Position numbers and translations under genes: made by a program. A stretch of DNA of 17,883 nt from VBDM01 sp049802235 (GTDB lineage: Bacteria > Pseudomonadota > Gammaproteobacteria > Burkholderiales > SG8-39). The stretch is from contig JBARMB010000083.1 of the NCBI GenBank assembly GCA_049802235.1, forward strand, positions 1 to 17,883, written 5' to 3'. Position 1 is the stretch's first letter, and each line of letters begins with the position of its first letter. The notes below the pieces were generated by a model. It did no database searches and had not been told where the DNA came from. It worked only from the letters and a program-made list of their open reading frames with translations. Positions 1 through 6,519 of this stretch are shown here, piece after piece.

Positions 1-814
1 CGGCGCGCACCAGGTGCTCGCCTTCCTCGCCCGGTCCGACCGCGACCAGCAGCCGCTCCGCCACCGGCCAGGCCGCGCGGATGCCTTTCTCGTCGCGGTA
101 GTCGCGCATCTGCGCGTCGACGCGCTCGGCGGTGCGGCGCAGCGCGAGCTCGCGCAGCGCGATCAGGTTGCCCTTGCGAAAGAAGTTCTCCGCCGCCCGC
201 CCGGCCTGCTCGGGCAGATACACCTTGCCCTGATGCAGGCGCTCGATCAGGTCGTCCGGGGGCAGATCGACCAGTTCGACCTCGTCGGCGTGATCGAACA
301 CCTTGTCGGGCAGCGTCTCCCGGACGCGTATGCCGGTGACCTGGCCGACGACGTCGTTCAGGCTCTCGAGGTGCTGGACGTTGAGCGTGGTGCAGACGTC
401 GATGCCCGCGCCGAGCAGCTCGTCGATGTCCTGCCAGCGCTTGGGATGGCGCGAGCCGGGCGCATTGGCGTGCGCGAGCTCGTCCACGAGAATGAGCCGC
501 GGCTTTCTCGCCAGCGCCGCGTCGAGGTCGAATTCCTCAAGCTTCGCGCCCTTGTGCGCGAGCGCGCGCAGCGGCAGCCGCTCGATGCCTTCGGCGAGCG
601 CGGCGGTGTCGGGGCGGCCGTGCGTCTCGACCACGCCGAGGACTACGTCGGCGCCCTTGGTCTTCTCCGCGCGCGCGGCGGTGAGCATGGCGTAGGTCTT
701 GCCCACGCCCGCCGAAGCGCCGAAGAAGATCTTGAGCTTGCCGCGTCCGGACTCCGCCTCCTCGCGCTGCACGCGCGCGAGGAGCGCATCGGGGTCGGGG
801 CGGATGTTAGGCAC
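1..814 (-). CDS. kdpD: Sensor histidine kinase KdpD, N-terminal part (truncated by window edge)
   Basis: Membrane sensor kinase that responds to potassium limitation and turgor and phosphorylates KdpE to switch on the kdp operon. Only 271 codons are present; the gene continues past the left edge, so the UspA-like, transmembrane and kinase domains are outside the window. The visible part is the cytoplasmic KdpD domain. It has a Walker A motif GASAGVGKT (residues 32-40), a Walker B-like DELAH (111-115), the signature GSRHPKRWQDI and the block FFRKGNLIALRELALRRTA, all as in Escherichia coli KdpD. The start is a GTG at 814, giving an N-terminus VPNIRPDPDALLARV that aligns with known KdpD starts. 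It lies 6 bases after the kdpC stop and has no clear ribosome binding site, so it is probably translated by coupling to kdpC. kdpE is not visible and presumably follows kdpD to the left. Confidence 0.96.
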   Translation of the reverse strand, partial: MPNIRPDPDALLARVQREEAESGRGKLKIFFGASAGVGKTYAMLTAARAEKTKGADVVLGVVETHGRPDTAALAEGIERLPLRALAHKGAKLEEFDLDAALARKPRLILVDELAHANAPGSRHPKRWQDIDELLGAGIDVCTTLNVQHLESLNDVVGQVTGIRVRETLPDKVFDHADEVELVDLPPDDLIERLHQGKVYLPEQAGRAAENFFRKGNLIALRELALRRTAERVDAQMRDYRDEKGIRAAWPVAERLLVAVGPGEEGEHLVRA

Positions 815-820
815 GTAGCG

Positions 821-1390
821 TCAGGAGGCGTCCAGCGCGAGATTGAGTGCGAGCACGTTCACGCGCGGTTCGCCAAGCATACCAAACTGCCTGCCTTCGG
901 TATGGCGCGCCACGAGTTCGCGGACTTTGCCCTCCGCAAGGCCGCGCGCCCTGGCGACGCGTGCGACCTGATACTCGGCGGCGGCGGGCGAAATATGCGG
1001 GTCGAGGCCGCTGCCCGAGGCCGTCACCAGATCCACCGGTACCGCCTTGCCCGGGTCGCCGCCGGCGTCGCGCAGCGCCTTTACGCGCGCGGCCACCGCC
1101 TCGGCGAGCGCCGGATTCGTCGGCCCCAGGTTCGAGCCGGAGGAAGCGCCGCCGTTGTAAGGCATCGGCGAAGTCGCCGAAGGCCGGCTCCAGAAGTACT
1201 TCGGGTCGCCGAACGGCTGCCCGATCAGGCTCGAGCCGCGCACCTTGCCGCCTTGGACGATCAGGCTGCCGTTCGCCCGGTCTGGAAACAACGCTTGCGC
1301 GAAGGCGGTCACGAGCAGCGGGTAGAGCGCGCCGGTGATCACCGTCATGACGATCAGCATTCGCAGGCCTTGCAGGGTCGTTTGCAGCAT
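821..1390 (-). CDS. kdpC: Potassium-transporting ATPase KdpC subunit
   Basis: Small single-span subunit of the KdpFABC potassium pump, thought to act as a periplasmic chaperone that supports potassium delivery to KdpA. It is 189 residues, normal for the family. An N-terminal membrane helix lies at about residues 10-34. The soluble domain carries the family motifs YFWSRPSAT (65-73), GSNLGPTNP (85-93) and DLVTASGSGLDPHIS (120-134). I chose ATG 1390 rather than the in-frame ATG at 1411 because AAGGAG lies just upstream of it (CTTAAGGAGACCCTC before the ATG). It follows kdpB after a 73-base gap that contains an interspersed palindrome. That gap is unusual because the other kdp junctions overlap or are 11 bases or less. 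Confidence 0.96.
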   Translation of the reverse strand: MLQTTLQGLRMLIVMTVITGALYPLLVTAFAQALFPDRANGSLIVQGGKVRGSSLIGQPFGDPKYFWSRPSATSPMPYNGGASSGSNLGPTNPALAEAVAARVKALRDAGGDPGKAVPVDLVTASGSGLDPHISPAAAEYQVARVARARGLAEGKVRELVARHTEGRQFGMLGEPRVNVLALNLALDAS

Positions 1391-1406
1391 GAGGGTCTCC
1401 TTAAGA

Positions 1407-1432
1407 GTCATCCCCGCTTTCGCGGGAATGAC
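1407..1432. repeat. Interspersed REP-like palindrome between kdpB and kdpC
   Basis: The sequence is an inverted repeat of the form GTCATCCCCGC-TTTC-GCGGGAATGAC. The arms pair perfectly except for one C/T position, and a short loop separates them. From general knowledge, palindromes of the type GTCATTCCCGCGAAAGCGGGAATG are scattered in many copies through intergenic regions of beta- and gammaproteobacteria. Here it sits inside an operon, so in the kdp mRNA it would form a stable hairpin about 17 bases upstream of the kdpC start. Confidence 0.75.
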
Positions 1433-1463
1433 GGCATTTGCGTTTGCTCATTTGCAACAGTCT

Positions 1464-3542
1464 CTAAGCAAGATGAAACATGACGAGCAGCAGGTCGATC
1501 GCCTTGATGCCGACGAACGGCACGACGATGCCGCCGACGCCGTAGACGAGGAGGTTGTCGCGCAGCACCGCCGCAGCGCCGATGGCGCGGTAGGCGACGC
1601 CTTTCAACGCCAGCGGGATCAGCGCGACGATGATCAAGGCATTGAAAATCACCGCCGACAGGATCGCCGATTGCGGCGTGGCGAGCGCCATCACGTTGAG
1701 TGAGCCGAGCTGCGGATAGGTGCTCGCGAACGCCGCCGGAATGATGGCGAAATACTTGGCAACGTCGTTGGCGATCGAGAACGTCGTCAACGCGCCGCGG
1801 GTCATCAGCATCTGCTTGCCGGTCTCGACCACCTCGATCAGCTTGGTCGGGTTGGAATCGAGGTCGACCATGTTGCCGGCCTCCTTCGCCGCCTGGGTGC
1901 CGGAATTCATCGCCACCGCGACGTCGGCCTGGGCGAGCGCCGGCGCGTCGTTGGAGCCGTCGCCGGTCATCGCCACCAGCCGCCCCTGCGCCTGATACTC
2001 GCGGATGAGCTTGAGCTTCGCCTCCGGGGTCGCCTCGGCGAGGAAATCGTCCACGCCCGCCTCGGCTGCGATCGCCGCCGCCGTGAGCCTGTTGTCGCCG
2101 GTGATCATCACCGTGCGGATGCCCATGCGCCGCAACTCCGCGAAGCGTTCCTTGATGCCGCCCTTGACGATGTCCTTCAGCTCGACCACGCCGAGCACGT
2201 GCACGCCGTCGGCGACGACGAGCGGCGTCGAGCCGCGGCGCGCGACGTTGTCCACCAGGATCTGAACTTCGGACGGGAAACGCCCGCCCAGCGCCTCGAC
2301 GTGCTTGCGCATCGCGTCGGCGGCGCCTTTGCGCAGTTTGCGCTCGCCGAGGTCGGCGCCGCTCATGCGCGTCTGCGCCGAGAACGGCACGAAAGTGGCA
2401 TTGAGCGAGGCGATGTCGCGTTCGCGCAGGTTGAATTTCTGCTTCGCGAGGATCACGATCGAGCGGCCTTCCGGGGTCTCGTCGGCAAGCGAGGCCAGCT
2501 GCGCGGCATCGGCGAGATCATGCTCGGTGACACCCGGCGCGTGCAGGAAATTCGTCGCCTGGCGGTTGCCGAGCGTGATGGTGCCGGTCTTGTCGAGCAG
2601 CAGCACGTCGACGTCGCCCGCCGCCTCGACCGCGCGGCCTGACATGGCGATGACGTTCTTCGAGATCATGCGGCCCATGCCGGCGACGCCGATCGCCGAC
2701 AGCAGCCCGCCGATGGTGGTCGGGATGAGGCACACCAGCAGCGCCACCAGCGTCGTGATCGACACCGGCGCGCCCGCTTTGGAGGTCTCCACGGCGTAGA
2801 TCGAGAACGGCAGCAGCGTCGCGCAGGCAAGCAGGAACACCAGCGTCATCGCCACCAGCAGGATGGTGAGCGCAATCTCGTTCGGCGTTTTCTGCCGCTT
2901 GGCGCCCTCGACCATCGAGATCATGCGGTCGATGAACGACTCGCCCGGGTTGGCGGTGATGCGCACCACCAGCCAGTCCGAGAGCACGCGCGTGCCGCCG
3001 GTCACCGAGGAGAAGTCGCCGCCCGATTCGCGGATCACCGGCGCGGATTCGCCGGTGATGGCGGATTCGTCCACCGACGCGACGCCTTCGATCACTTCGC
3101 CGTCACCCGGGATGAAATCGCCGGCTTCGACCAGCACCACATCGCCCGCGCGCAGGGCGGACCCCGCGACGATCGCCCAGTTCTGGCTGCGTTTGGGCGC
3201 GCTCAGTTTTTTTGCCGTTACGTCGCGCTTGGCTGCGCGCAAGCTTGCCGCCTGCGCCCGGCTGCGGCCTTCCGCCACCGCTTCGGCGAAGTTGGCGAAG
3301 AGCACCGTGAACCAGAGCCACAGCGTCACCGCCAGGATGAATCCTGCATTTTCCTGACTGCGCGCCTCGCCCGCGCCGATGAGCGCGTGGACGAACAGGC
3401 CGGTGGTGAGGATGCTGCCGACGTAGACGACAAACATCACCGGATTCTTCCACTGGTACTGCGGCGCGAGCCGCCTGAACGCATCGGCCAGCGCCGGCTT
3501 CACGAAAGCGGGATCGAACATCGAACGGGTCAGTGTGGTCAT
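1464..3542 (-). CDS. kdpB: Potassium-transporting P-type ATPase KdpB
   Basis: Catalytic P-type ATPase subunit of the inner-membrane KdpFABC complex; it hydrolyses ATP and moves potassium received from KdpA into the cytoplasm. It is 692 residues, full length for the family. Visible elements in order: N-terminal transmembrane hairpin (about 34-88), actuator domain with TGES (163-166), the phosphorylation motif DKTGT with the acceptor Asp at 317, the nucleotide-binding domain, the hinge motif TGDGSNDAP (526-534), and membrane charges in NDVAKYF (592-598; Asp593, Lys596). The TGES serine (166) matches the E. coli serine reported to carry inhibitory phosphorylation. I chose ATG 3542 because AAGGA lies 6 bases upstream. 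An ATG 6 bases earlier would sit directly against that site. It begins 11 bases after kdpA. Confidence 0.98.
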   Translation of the reverse strand: MTTLTRSMFDPAFVKPALADAFRRLAPQYQWKNPVMFVVYVGSILTTGLFVHALIGAGEARSQENAGFILAVTLWLWFTVLFANFAEAVAEGRSRAQAASLRAAKRDVTAKKLSAPKRSQNWAIVAGSALRAGDVVLVEAGDFIPGDGEVIEGVASVDESAITGESAPVIRESGGDFSSVTGGTRVLSDWLVVRITANPGESFIDRMISMVEGAKRQKTPNEIALTILLVAMTLVFLLACATLLPFSIYAVETSKAGAPVSITTLVALLVCLIPTTIGGLLSAIGVAGMGRMISKNVIAMSGRAVEAAGDVDVLLLDKTGTITLGNRQATNFLHAPGVTEHDLADAAQLASLADETPEGRSIVILAKQKFNLRERDIASLNATFVPFSAQTRMSGADLGERKLRKGAADAMRKHVEALGGRFPSEVQILVDNVARRGSTPLVVADGVHVLGVVELKDIVKGGIKERFAELRRMGIRTVMITGDNRLTAAAIAAEAGVDDFLAEATPEAKLKLIREYQAQGRLVAMTGDGSNDAPALAQADVAVAMNSGTQAAKEAGNMVDLDSNPTKLIEVVETGKQMLMTRGALTTFSIANDVAKYFAIIPAAFASTYPQLGSLNVMALATPQSAILSAVIFNALIIVALIPLALKGVAYRAIGAAAVLRDNLLVYGVGGIVVPFVGIKAIDLLLVMFHLA

Positions 3543-3553
3543 GGCCATTCCTT

Positions 3554-5362
3554 TCAGCGCGGCGCGATCATCTGCAGGTGCTCGATCACCGGTCCGAGCG
3601 CCAGCGCCGGCACGAAGGTGAGCGCGCCGACAATCAGCACGGTGCCGAGCAGCAGCACCACGAACAGCCAGCCGTGCGTCGGCAGGGTTCCGGGGCCGGC
3701 GGGCACGGTCTTCTTTGCGGCGAGCGAGCCGGCGATCGCCAGCACCGGCACCAGCAGCCAGTAGCGCGCCAGCAGCATCGCGAACCCGAGCGCGGTGTTG
3801 TAGAACGGCGTGTTCGCGGACAGGCCGGCGAAGGCGCTGCCGTTGTTGTTGCCGGCCGAGGAGAACGCATACAGGATCTCGGAGAAGCCGTGCGCGCCGG
3901 GGTTCGCGATTCCCGCCTTGCCCGCCTCGACCAGCACCGCGACCGCGGTGCCGGCAAGCGCCACCAGCGGCGGCATGAGTATCGCCACCGCCGCCATCTT
4001 CATCTCGAACGCCTCGATCTTCTTGCCGAGATATTCGGGCGTGCGGCCGATCATCAGGCCGGCGACGAATACCGCCACCAGCGCGAATACCAGCATGCCG
4101 TAGAGCCCCGAGCCGACGCCGCCGAAGATCACCTCGCCGAGCTGCATCAGCCACATGGGAACGAGGCCGCCGAGCGGCGTGAACGAATCGTGCATGGCGT
4201 TGACCGAGCCGTTCGAGGCGGCGGTAGTGGCGGTGGCCCAGATCGCCGAGTTGACGATGCCGAAGCGCACCTCCTTGCCTTCCATGTTGCCGCCCGGCTG
4301 CGAAAGGCTTGCGTTCTGATCGGCGCCCAGCCGCGTCAGCAGCGGATTGCCCGACTGCTCGGCGACGATGACCCCCGCGCCGAGCAACGCGACCACCACG
4401 GTCATCGCGGCGAGCAGCGTCCAGCCCTGGCGCGTGTCGCTTACCATCCTGCCGAAGGTATGGCAGAGCGCCGCGGAAATGAGCAGGATCGAGAGCATCT
4501 CGAGGAAGTTGGCAAGGGGCGTCGGGTTCTCGTACGGATGCGCCGAATTGACGTTGAAGAAACCGCCGCCGTTGGTGCCGAGCTGCTTGATCGCCACCTG
4601 CGAGGCGGCCGGACCGAGCGGGAGCGTCTGCTCGTTGGTGCTCTTTTTCTCCATCACCGGCTTGCCCTGCGCATCGAGCACCGGCTTGCCGTCGGCGTCG
4701 GTCTTCGCTTCTTCGTACGCGATGGTCTCGACAGTCACCGCCTTGGCGTAAGGCCTGAAAGTCTGCACCACGCCCTGGCTGACGAGCGCGAGCGCCAGAA
4801 TCAACGACAGCGGCAGCAATACATATAGCGTCGAGCGCGTCAGATCGACCCAGAAGCTGCCGATGGTTTGCGTCGTGCGGCGCGCAAAGCCGCGGATCAG
4901 CGCGATGAGCACGGCCATGCCGGTGGCGGCGGAGACGAAGTTCTGCACCGCGAGGCCGGCCATCTGCGTCAGATAACTCATCGTCGACTCGCCGCCGTAG
5001 CCCTGCCAGTTGGTGTTGGTGGCGAAGCTGACCGCGGTATTGAACGCGGAGTCCGGCGACACCGCGCCGAGAGCCGCGGGGTTGAGCGGCAGCATCCCCT
5101 GGAAGCGCTGCAACGCGTACACCGCGAAGAATCCCAGCAGGTTGAAGATGAGCGCGGCAACCGCGTATTCGGTCCAGCGCATCTCGCGCGCGTCGTCCAC
5201 GCCCGAGACGCGGTAAGTCAGGCGCTCGACGGGCGCGAGCACGGGGTGCAGGAAGGTGCGCTTGCCTTCGAACACGTCCGCCATGAAGCTGCCGAGCGGC
5301 TTGGCGGCGCCGACCAGGACGACCAGGTAGAGCAGGCTCTGCAGCACGAGGTTCCCGATCAT
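3554..5362 (-). CDS. kdpA: Potassium-transporting ATPase potassium-binding subunit KdpA
   Basis: Channel-like subunit of the Kdp pump that selects and binds periplasmic potassium. It is 602 residues with about ten hydrophobic spans. The four selectivity-filter-like loops are visible: TNTNWQGYGGE (115-125), GTNGGGFFN (262-270), AASNGSVNAMHDS (381-393) and AGNNNGSAFAGL (503-514). The C-terminal half follows E. coli KdpA closely (GLMIGRTPEYLGKKIE, GTLPTHGWLFV). It is about 45 residues longer than E. coli KdpA. Part of the excess is a charged insert near residues 212-243 that contains GKPV twice. ATG 5362 has GGAGG 7 bases upstream and overlaps the kdpF stop (ATGA), which implies translational coupling. 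Confidence 0.98.
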   Translation of the reverse strand: MIGNLVLQSLLYLVVLVGAAKPLGSFMADVFEGKRTFLHPVLAPVERLTYRVSGVDDAREMRWTEYAVAALIFNLLGFFAVYALQRFQGMLPLNPAALGAVSPDSAFNTAVSFATNTNWQGYGGESTMSYLTQMAGLAVQNFVSAATGMAVLIALIRGFARRTTQTIGSFWVDLTRSTLYVLLPLSLILALALVSQGVVQTFRPYAKAVTVETIAYEEAKTDADGKPVLDAQGKPVMEKKSTNEQTLPLGPAASQVAIKQLGTNGGGFFNVNSAHPYENPTPLANFLEMLSILLISAALCHTFGRMVSDTRQGWTLLAAMTVVVALLGAGVIVAEQSGNPLLTRLGADQNASLSQPGGNMEGKEVRFGIVNSAIWATATTAASNGSVNAMHDSFTPLGGLVPMWLMQLGEVIFGGVGSGLYGMLVFALVAVFVAGLMIGRTPEYLGKKIEAFEMKMAAVAILMPPLVALAGTAVAVLVEAGKAGIANPGAHGFSEILYAFSSAGNNNGSAFAGLSANTPFYNTALGFAMLLARYWLLVPVLAIAGSLAAKKTVPAGPGTLPTHGWLFVVLLLGTVLIVGALTFVPALALGPVIEHLQMIAPR

Positions 5363-5451
5363 GAGAAGTCCTCCGGCTTGAACAGCGCCCAGACGAGGTA
5401 CACGGTGAGCGCGAACGCGACCAGCCCGCCGATCACATAGAGCGCGTTCAC
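5359..5451 (-). CDS. kdpF: Potassium-transporting ATPase small subunit KdpF
   Basis: A 30-residue hydrophobic peptide that stabilises the KdpABC complex in the inner membrane. It starts at GTG 5451 (VNALYVIGGLVAF), has one membrane helix of about 20 residues, and ends LFKPEDFS. This fits the KdpF pattern of a single span followed by a short tail. The GTG overlaps the stop codon of the preceding 31-residue ORF (GTGA), and its own TGA overlaps the kdpA ATG (ATGA). No strong ribosome binding site precedes the GTG, so coupled translation is likely. Size, position directly upstream of kdpA and the C-terminal motif make the call secure despite its shortness. Confidence 0.88.
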   Translation of the reverse strand: MNALYVIGGLVAFALTVYLVWALFKPEDFS

Positions 5452-5543
5452 GGCGCGCCCCGCAAGCGCTCGAACGCATGGACCAGACCGATGCTCACGG
5501 CGAAGAACGCGACCGCGAGCGCGATGAAAAGGAAATCGGACAT
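5448..5543 (-). CDS. 31-residue single-span membrane peptide, first ORF of the kdp operon
   Basis: A short ORF upstream of kdpF. It starts at ATG 5543 with an excellent ribosome binding site (AAGGAGG, 5 bases upstream) and ends in a TGA that overlaps the kdpF GTG by 4 bases. The product begins MSDFLFIALAVAFFAVS, has one predicted membrane helix (about residues 4-22), and ends with a basic tail HAFERLRGAP. It has the best ribosome binding site in the operon, and its overlap with kdpF argues that it is translated. Its pattern (VAF then LV then A in the helix) loosely resembles that of KdpF, so it may be a second KdpF-like subunit. I recall similar short ORFs near kdp genes in other proteobacteria but know of no established function. 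Confidence 0.7.
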   Translation of the reverse strand: MSDFLFIALAVAFFAVSIGLVHAFERLRGAP

Positions 5544-5552
5544 TTGTGCCTC

Positions 5553-5578
5553 CTTGCAGAAATCTTATGCCCTGCAAG
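5553..5578 (-). promoter_or_regulatory. Leader hairpin overlapping the first Shine-Dalgarno of the kdp operon
   Basis: Read on the minus strand, CTTGCAG and CTGCAAG form perfect 7-base arms with a 12-base spacer. The second arm runs into the AAGGAGG ribosome binding site at 5549-5555 and shares its first three bases. A 7-bp RNA stem here could modestly affect access to the ribosome binding site. Equally, it could be a DNA operator with dyad symmetry. The function is inferred only. Confidence 0.35.
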
Positions 5579-5600
5579 ATAAGCGCGTGCGCGTCAAACC

Positions 5601-5617
5601 GCCGCAAAGTTTGCGGC
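5601..5617. promoter_or_regulatory. Perfect 17-base palindrome in the kdp upstream region
   Basis: The sequence GCCGCAAA-G-TTTGCGGC is perfectly symmetrical with 8-base arms around one central base. It lies 57 bases upstream of the first kdp ORF and 7 bases downstream (in the direction of transcription) of the KdpE-like direct repeat. Its tight symmetry without a loop fits a dimeric repressor or activator operator better than an RNA hairpin. No factor can be named from the sequence. Confidence 0.4.
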
Positions 5618-5624
5618 CCGCGGC

Positions 5625-5642
5625 ATCAAGAAAGTATCAAGA
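5625..5642 (-). promoter_or_regulatory. Candidate KdpE-binding direct repeat
   Basis: Two identical 7-base half-sites are separated by 4 bases: on the plus strand ATCAAGA-AAGT-ATCAAGA, on the minus strand TCTTGAT-ACTT-TCTTGAT. The 11-base period is the typical geometry for OmpR/PhoB-family response regulators, the family of KdpE. From memory, the E. coli KdpE site contains TTTATACTTTTTTTACA; the minus strand here reads TTGATACTTTCTTGAT in the same register. It sits 81 bases upstream of the first kdp ORF, suitable for an activator upstream of a promoter. I could not pick out a convincing -35/-10 pair downstream. Confidence 0.5.
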
Positions 5643-5688
5643 CGGGCGTGACTTCTGAGAACCTGGCAATGCCACTTCGGAACAGCAC

Positions 5689-5712
5689 TTCCCCCTTTGA
5701 AAAAGGGGGGAA
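5689..5712. repeat. Interspersed-type palindrome with C-run and G-run arms
   Basis: CCCCCTTT (5691-5698), loop GAA, AAAGGGGG (5702-5709) give an 8-bp stem, flanked by TT and GAA. Palindromes of the form TTCCCCCTTTGAAAAAGGGGG are, from general knowledge, common intergenic elements in betaproteobacteria. Here it lies between the end of the unknown-function gene at 5760 and the kdp regulatory region, so it could also help end transcription of the former. Confidence 0.6.
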
Positions 5713-5759
5713 CCCATGCTTGGCGCTTGCATAAGTGCCATCATTTATAGCGTACGGCA

Positions 5760-6371
5760 CTAGCACTCCGGTTCGCCGGGCGCGGGGCGCGGATCGGCGA
5801 CGAAGCCGAAGCGCGCCGGCGCATCCGCCGCGACCAGCGGAAATATTTCCAGCGGCCGGCCGAACAGCCGCACGCGGCGCGCGCGTCCCGCCGTGACTTC
5901 GGCGTGCAGCGCTTCGGCGTCGATCGCTTCGCCGTTCTCGCCGGCAAGCTGCTCGAGCACCCCGGCGAGGTCGCGGTCGGCGACGACGCCGGCGCCGAGG
6001 TCGGTCTCCAGCACCAGCGCGCCGGCCTCGTCGAGAAAACCGCGCTCGATGCGCTGCGGCGCGCGCCCATGGTGGCCGACGAAGCCGCTCGCGCGGTCAT
6101 CCAGCCGGAAAACATTAGGCGTGTAATCCAGGCTCACGAACACGCGCTGCGGCCCGTTCTGGAAAAAACAGCGCCCGCTGCCGTCGCGCGCGTAATTGCG
6201 GCCGATGAATTCGATCACTGCGGCGTTCGAGATGCGTTCGAACAACGGCTTTCCATCCCGGACTGCGCGGCCCTTCACCAGCCAGTTGCCGCGGCGGTCG
6301 AGGCGCAGCCAGCCGTACACCGACGGCACGTCCGGCCACTTCAGCATCGAGCGGACGACGATTTCGTCCAT
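5760..6371 (-). CDS. Conserved protein of unknown function (WPDVP...YGWL family)
   Basis: A predicted soluble protein of 203 residues with no signal peptide or membrane span. Recognisable conserved-looking stretches near the N-terminus are KWPDVPSVYGWLRLDRRGNW, then FIGRNYARD, FFQNGPQRVFVSLDYTP and, near the C-terminus, RFGFVADPRPAP. I recall this pattern from uncharacterised betaproteobacterial proteins but cannot name a Pfam number or a function with confidence. The frame is open from 6452. I chose ATG 6371 (MDEIVVRSMLKWP) because homologues as I remember them begin MD-[DE]-IV. ATG 6377 is equally possible, and neither has a strong ribosome binding site. It is divergent from the acyl-CoA ligase gene (148 bases between starts) and lies upstream of the kdp operon on the same strand. 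Confidence 0.72.
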   Translation of the reverse strand: MDEIVVRSMLKWPDVPSVYGWLRLDRRGNWLVKGRAVRDGKPLFERISNAAVIEFIGRNYARDGSGRCFFQNGPQRVFVSLDYTPNVFRLDDRASGFVGHHGRAPQRIERGFLDEAGALVLETDLGAGVVADRDLAGVLEQLAGENGEAIDAEALHAEVTAGRARRVRLFGRPLEIFPLVAADAPARFGFVADPRPAPGEPEC

Positions 6372-6470
6372 GGGCATGTCCGTCAATGCGCCGCCGAAAC
6401 AGCCCCGAACGGGCCTTGTCCCTCGGCGGAGCGCATGGCAGTATAGACTCAACTTCGCGCGCCACGCGGC

Positions 6471-6496
6471 GCCAGACCGCGCCAGACCGCGCCAGG
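6471..6496. repeat. Short 10-base tandem repeat upstream of the acyl-CoA ligase
   Basis: The 10-base unit GCCAGACCGC occurs twice in a row and is followed by a partial third copy, GCCAGG. It lies 24 bases upstream of the ligase start, in the probable 5' leader or promoter. It may be slippage-prone or an accidental duplication. No function is assigned. Confidence 0.55.
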
Positions 6497-6519
6497 CAAA
6501 ACGAAGTATAGGAGGAGAC

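Noticed and set aside
14..1483. Long plus-strand reading frame opposite kdpD and kdpC (489 codons)
   Set aside because: It lies antisense to two well-supported genes, has an Arg/Ala/Gly-rich composition typical of GC-rich shadow frames, and no recognisable domain.
3543..4154. N-terminal extension of the kdpB frame to 4154
   Set aside because: The extension lies inside kdpA in another frame and has shadow-like composition. KdpB family length, alignment and an AAGGA site support ATG 3542.
3533..4828. Plus-strand 431-codon reading frame opposite kdpA
   Set aside because: It is Arg/His/Gln-rich low-complexity sequence antisense to KdpA. Every conserved KdpA motif is on the other strand.
6416..6447. 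Possible promoter for the acyl-CoA ligase (TTGTCC ... TATAGA)
   Set aside because: The spacing is 20 bases, too long for a normal sigma-70 promoter, and the -35 match is weak.
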